A stretch of 64,000 nt of DNA, taken from positions 105,793 to 169,792 of the forward strand of contig JANYCZ010000049.1 in assembly GCA_025360015.1 (NCBI GenBank), written 5' to 3'. Position numbers and translations under genes: made by a program. This DNA is from Verrucomicrobiota bacterium. GTDB lineage: Bacteria > Verrucomicrobiota > Verrucomicrobiia > Verrucomicrobiales > Verrucomicrobiaceae. A model generated the notes under the pieces. It had not been told where the DNA came from. It searched no databases and was given only the letters and a program-made list of their open reading frames with translations. Of this stretch, positions 60,871 to 64,000 are shown piece by piece (position 1 is the stretch's first letter; every line of letters begins with the position of its first letter).

Positions 60871-61644
60871 CTAAAACCTTCCCCCATCCACCATGAACTG
60901 CTGCGCGGTGCACGCCGCGCCGTCATCTGCGGCGAGGAAGAGGACCATCTGCGCGAACTCCTCGGGGGTGATGCGGCGCTTGATCGCCTGATCTCTCATC
61001 GTGCCCGCTTCGCCTTCGGGGGACCACCACTTGGTGAGCTGGCGCTCGGTGGGCACCCAGCCGGGCAGCACGGTATTCACGCGCACGCCGTGGGGGCCGA
61101 AGGTGCGGGCCATGGTGCGGGTGATGCCCTCCACGGCTGACTTGGCGATGGCGTAGCCGGGAAAGAAATCCTCCTGCATCATGTAGCTGCTGGAGCCGAT
61201 GTTGATGACGGAGCCGTGCGCGGCGGCGATCATCTGCGGGGCCAGGGCCTGGATGGCGAAGAAGTAATGCCGCAGGTTGGTGTGGATGCGGTTGTCAAAG
61301 TACTCGGGCGTCACGTCCTGCCAGGCGTGGCGGTCGTCATTGGCGGCGTTGTTGACGAGGACGGTGACGCTGCCGAGATCGCGCACCGCTGCGGCGCAGG
61401 CCGCCTTTAGCGCATCGATGTCCAGCAGATCGACCTCATAGAACAAGGGCGCATGCGCCACGCTGGCGTCGGTGCAGCGCTGGATCGTGGCCTGGGCATA
61501 CGGCACGTTCTTGTCCACAAAGGCCACGCGGCTGCCCTGGCGGGCGAACTGCTCCACCAGCGCACTGCCGATGCCATCGGCCCCGCCGGTGATGAAAACA
61601 GTGCGGTCAACGAGCGAGGGATAGCGGGCGTATTGGGCGGGCAT
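60871..61644 (-). CDS. SDR-family oxidoreductase
   Basis: A 257-residue classical SDR: FITGGADGIGSALVEQF (cofactor loop), VLVNNAANDDRH, INIGSSSYMMQ (catalytic Ser region) and FFPGYAIAKSAVEGITRTMA (Tyr and Lys). The usual NNAG reads NNAA. The C-terminal block ADDGAACTAQQFMVDGGRF is standard. Sugar or polyol dehydrogenases are the closest in style; substrate is unknown. It is not part of an obvious operon. Confidence 0.88.
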   Translation of the reverse strand: MPAQYARYPSLVDRTVFITGGADGIGSALVEQFARQGSRVAFVDKNVPYAQATIQRCTDASVAHAPLFYEVDLLDIDALKAACAAAVRDLGSVTVLVNNAANDDRHAWQDVTPEYFDNRIHTNLRHYFFAIQALAPQMIAAAHGSVINIGSSSYMMQEDFFPGYAIAKSAVEGITRTMARTFGPHGVRVNTVLPGWVPTERQLTKWWSPEGEAGTMRDQAIKRRITPEEFAQMVLFLAADDGAACTAQQFMVDGGRF

Positions 61645-61832
61645 GGATGTGGACGGCTAAAGGGTCACCTTTTCCGATGACTTGACACTGTTCAAGGGGG
61701 CTGGGGGTACCGGCGGGGAAACGTGTCGGAATGCGAAAGATCCCTGAGCAGGTCCATTGATCGCAGCCAGCGGATGCTCCGCAAGCATGAAACCCTCCTT
61801 GCAGCCGCAGCCGTTGTTTACAAGATTGCATA

Positions 61833-62303
61833 ATGCGAGTTTATCTTGAGACGACCATTCCCAGCTACCTGACCTCCTGGCCGTCGCCGCAGGTCGTTCA
61901 TGCCGGGCACCAGATCAGCACGCATGAGTGGTGGGACAACCACCGCCAGAACTACGAGCTTTACACGTCTCTGGTGACACAGCAGGAGGCGGCCAGCGGG
62001 GATCCTGCCGCGGCACAGCGTCGGCTTGATTCATTGCTAGGGATTCCGCTGCTGGCGATAACGCCGGAGTGTGAGGCAATTGCCATGATGATTCTTGCTT
62101 CTGGACTGATCCCAGCGAAGGCAGATCGTGACGCTTTGCATATTGGGGTGGCGACGTTTCACCAGATGAACCTCCTGCTGACCTGGAACATCCGCCACAT
62201 CGCGAATGCTCATGTGCGCGAAGATTTGCGTGTTCTCATTGCGTCTCTGGGCTATATTCTACCAACAATCTGCACACCGGAGGAACTGCTGCCACCCCCA
62301 TGA
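61833..62303 (+). CDS. PIN-domain toxin (VapC-like)
   Basis: A 156-residue predicted ribonuclease. The first strand and acid are in RVYLETTIPSYL (Glu in place of the usual Asp), and later ones in KADRDALHIGVATFHQMNLLLTWNIRHIANA, a pattern typical of the PIN proteins annotated as VapC-like. The stop overlaps the next ATG as ATGA. The order toxin-antitoxin is reversed from classical vapBC. Confidence 0.83.
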   Translation: MRVYLETTIPSYLTSWPSPQVVHAGHQISTHEWWDNHRQNYELYTSLVTQQEAASGDPAAAQRRLDSLLGIPLLAITPECEAIAMMILASGLIPAKADRDALHIGVATFHQMNLLLTWNIRHIANAHVREDLRVLIASLGYILPTICTPEELLPPP

Positions 62304-62527
62304 AAACATCATCCGCCAATGATCTTCTGGCCGATATTTGGGCCATCAAGGATTCATTGTCCGCCACCCACGGCCACAGCCTGAAAGCCACCTGCCGCGC
62401 CATCTATGCCGAGCAGCAGAAGCACCCGGCGGACTTCGTGAATCTTGGGGCCTCACCAAGGCAGAACAAAATGCTGGAGACCCCAGGCGTGATGCCGCCA
62501 ACTCCCGTAACCGGAAGAGCTGCGTGA
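62300..62527 (+). CDS. Probable antitoxin partner of the PIN toxin
   Basis: A 75-residue protein. The N-terminal helix LADIWAIKDSLSATHGHSL and AIYAEQQKHPADFVNLG resemble small antitoxins that accompany PIN toxins (LxDIRxIKDxL ... EQxKHPxxxVNL). The Pro-rich tail (TPGVMPPTPVTGRAA) is unusual and may reflect an old 3' frameshift. Assignment rests mainly on the ATGA coupling to the toxin. Confidence 0.6.
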   Translation: MKTSSANDLLADIWAIKDSLSATHGHSLKATCRAIYAEQQKHPADFVNLGASPRQNKMLETPGVMPPTPVTGRAA

Positions 62528-62603
62528 GCACCGCTCGTATCTCAGCCTAGACTTGCCCGGCGGGCGGGTTGCATGGCCGCCGACGTTCAACCTTCTCTCT
62601 GGA

Positions 62604-62990
62604 ATGGGTGCTGATCAAACTGCTGCAATTCGTCCTGCGTTGCGTGAGCTTTACGAGGCTGCCACTAACCACGAACCTGGTACCGGAACCTTGTGTATGA
62701 CTTTCACCATCCCAGAGTATCCGGATGCATGGGTCCAGGCCATGCGCGGCACGATCAATGCCTCGTATCCTCGTTCCAACGCCCCAATGGAGTTCCTGCG
62801 GAGTATCGACCTCCCGACCATCCCCGGCCTCGCTCTCGATGACTGGCAAGCAGATCAATACATCACTTGGTCGCATGGGTCATGCTCAGTTCACGCCCTC
62901 GCCGAGTTCATCGACCGATTGCTTGCTGCTTTGCATCCAGCTTTGGCTCAGGTCTATGGCATTGACGTCATGATCGAACAAATCGCGTGA
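62604..62990 (+). CDS. Hypothetical protein
   Basis: A 128-residue soluble protein, not recognised. The ATG at 62604 gives MGADQTAAIRPALRELYEA; the open frame extends upstream to a TTG. Features include LPTIPGLALDDWQAD and SCSVHALAEFIDRLLAAL. No signal peptide. It stands between the PIN module and a convergent propeller gene. Confidence 0.6.
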   Translation: MGADQTAAIRPALRELYEAATNHEPGTGTLCMTFTIPEYPDAWVQAMRGTINASYPRSNAPMEFLRSIDLPTIPGLALDDWQADQYITWSHGSCSVHALAEFIDRLLAALHPALAQVYGIDVMIEQIA

Positions 62991-63033
62991 ACAAGCACTT
63001 CTACCAGCAACGTGAACCAGATGGGTGCCTGTG

Positions 63034-64000
63034 CTACTTCACCTTCACCCGCGCATAATAAATCGCGGCCTTGCCTTCGTGGCTTGAGTAATACGTGACG
63101 TGCAGGAGGTCGTCTTCCCAATAGAGGCCGGGGTAGCTGCAGTCGCCGCCGCTGGGGAGTTCGAGGATGGGGGTGAGGCTGGTGGCGGTCATGGCGTAGA
63201 GGACCATGTGCGGGCCGGGGGTTTTGCCAAAGCCGCGGGAGCCGGCGATGATTTTGCCATCCGGCAGCTCGATGAAGTTCGGGCCGCCGAGGGGTACTCC
63301 GGTGGCGGCGTAGGTCCAGTCGCGGTAGGGGGCTTTGGCCATGCCGATCACGCCTTTGCGGTCGCCGCCCTGACGGGCGATGAGGGCCAGGGCGGTGCCG
63401 TCTTTGAGAAAGCGCAGCGTGGTTTCACTTGGCTGGCCGGGCACCTGCATGATGGAGGAGAGCTGCCACACGGAGCCATCGCTGCTGGCGTAGGTTTTCA
63501 GCGACCACTCTTTCTCGGGCGCGGGACCGCCGGAGGTGGGATGGATGTTGTAACTGGCGCCGTAGAAGCGTTTGTCTGCCGGATTGATGGAGACGCGCCA
63601 AAGCCAGTCGCCTTTGGCCAGCAGCTTCTGCAGCGGCGTCCACACCTTGCCGTCCATGGAGGTGGCGTAGCGTGTCTGGCGGCCCTGCGTGGCGGAGACG
63701 CCTTCGCAGAGCAGGTAGAGGCGTTTTTCATCCGGCGTGACGATGAGCTTGGGATCGCGCAGATCCAGCCCGGCCTCCGTGATGGTGATGTGATCCACCC
63801 AGGTCTTGCCCGTGGCGGAGACCATCATGTGGATGACGCCGTCGCCCTTGGTGGCGGACTCCGCCTCGCGGAAGCAGCAATAGAAAAGGTTCTGAAACCG
63901 CGTGATGTCGGTGAAGCCGTTGTGCGGGGCCTTGTCCCAGATCTTTTCCACGGAGACCAGCTCCGCGGTGGGAGCGGGTGCCTGCGCGTGCAGCAGGCTG
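63034..64000 (-). CDS. Secreted beta-propeller protein, sialidase-like (5' end outside window)
   Basis: About 322 C-terminal residues are visible; the frame stays open to the right edge through LLHAQAPAPTAELVSVEKI, which looks like the end of a signal peptide (HAQA), so only a short N-terminus is missing. Blade-like repeats include MVSATGKTWVDHI, ATSMDGKVWTPL, YASSDGSVWQL and YRDWTYAATG, an Asp-box-like (SxDGxxW) pattern typical of BNR/sialidase propellers. The GTG at 63951 is internal, not the start. Catalytic residues were not identified. Confidence 0.75.
   Translation of the reverse strand, partial: SLLHAQAPAPTAELVSVEKIWDKAPHNGFTDITRFQNLFYCCFREAESATKGDGVIHMMVSATGKTWVDHITITEAGLDLRDPKLIVTPDEKRLYLLCEGVSATQGRQTRYATSMDGKVWTPLQKLLAKGDWLWRVSINPADKRFYGASYNIHPTSGGPAPEKEWSLKTYASSDGSVWQLSSIMQVPGQPSETTLRFLKDGTALALIARQGGDRKGVIGMAKAPYRDWTYAATGVPLGGPNFIELPDGKIIAGSRGFGKTPGPHMVLYAMTATSLTPILELPSGGDCSYPGLYWEDDLLHVTYYSSHEGKAAIYYARVKVK

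Overview
The window looks like a chromosomal segment of a GC-rich Gram-negative bacterium of the PVC group, most likely Verrucomicrobiota (Prosthecobacter/Verrucomicrobium-like). This is inferred from gene content: alternative complex III, TPR-bearing Ser/Thr kinases, and secreted beta-propeller proteins with Asp-Gly-x-His-Trp repeats. Most start codons also lack a Shine-Dalgarno sequence. No rRNA, tRNA, CRISPR array, integrase or transposase was found.

Layout. (1) 1-5.6 kb, minus strand: a compact operon cydA-cydB-gnd-zwf-SDR that joins a cytochrome bd oxidase to the oxidative pentose phosphate pathway. (2) 5.6-14.2 kb, minus strand: a YejABEF-type peptide/microcin C importer whose operon is interleaved with three toxin-antitoxin modules (UPF0175/PIN, HicAB, HicBA). 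The distal hicA is frameshifted and is followed by a displaced copy of the ATPase gene end. (3) 14.3-16.3 kb, plus strand: two tandem lipoprotein aspartyl proteases with two catalytic Asp motifs each. (4) 16.4-35.2 kb, plus strand: the core of the window, a respiratory gene train of about 19 kb. It holds alternative complex III (actABCDEF), a Pro/Ala-repeat membrane protein, a CcoN/CcoO pair, a cytochrome c, a cupredoxin, an aa3-type oxidase (ctaD, ctaE, ctaF, two small membrane proteins, ctaC) and heme A synthase. A palindrome matching the CRP half-site rule lies just before actA, and a perfect hairpin lies after ctaC. The CcoN-like protein has lost the residues expected to hold CuB and the active-site heme, so it is probably not an oxidase. 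The aa3 subunit III carries an unusual hydrophilic insert of about 260 residues.

(5) 35.2-41.1 kb: a palindromic element, a receptor-type Ser/Thr kinase with TPRs, a secreted SGNH hydrolase and a dihydrodipicolinate-synthase-family enzyme. (6) 41.1-43.5 kb: small orphan genes, a VOC protein and a VOC gene remnant. (7) 43.5-47.2 kb: an NlpC/P60 hydrolase and two transporters. (8) 47.2-50.1 kb: a large exported orphan protein flanked by a direct repeat of the 3' end of the neighbouring methyltransferase gene. (9) 50.1-56.3 kb: a YtqB/MnmM-like methyltransferase, SelO, an FAD oxidoreductase, an exported unknown and GlmS. (10) 56.4-64 kb: three secreted beta-propeller proteins, a ParE-type TA module with a decayed second copy, an SDR, a PIN/antitoxin pair and an orphan.

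Overall, housekeeping and respiratory genes are dotted with TA modules and with small relics of neighbouring genes, which points to repeated local duplication or insertion followed by decay.
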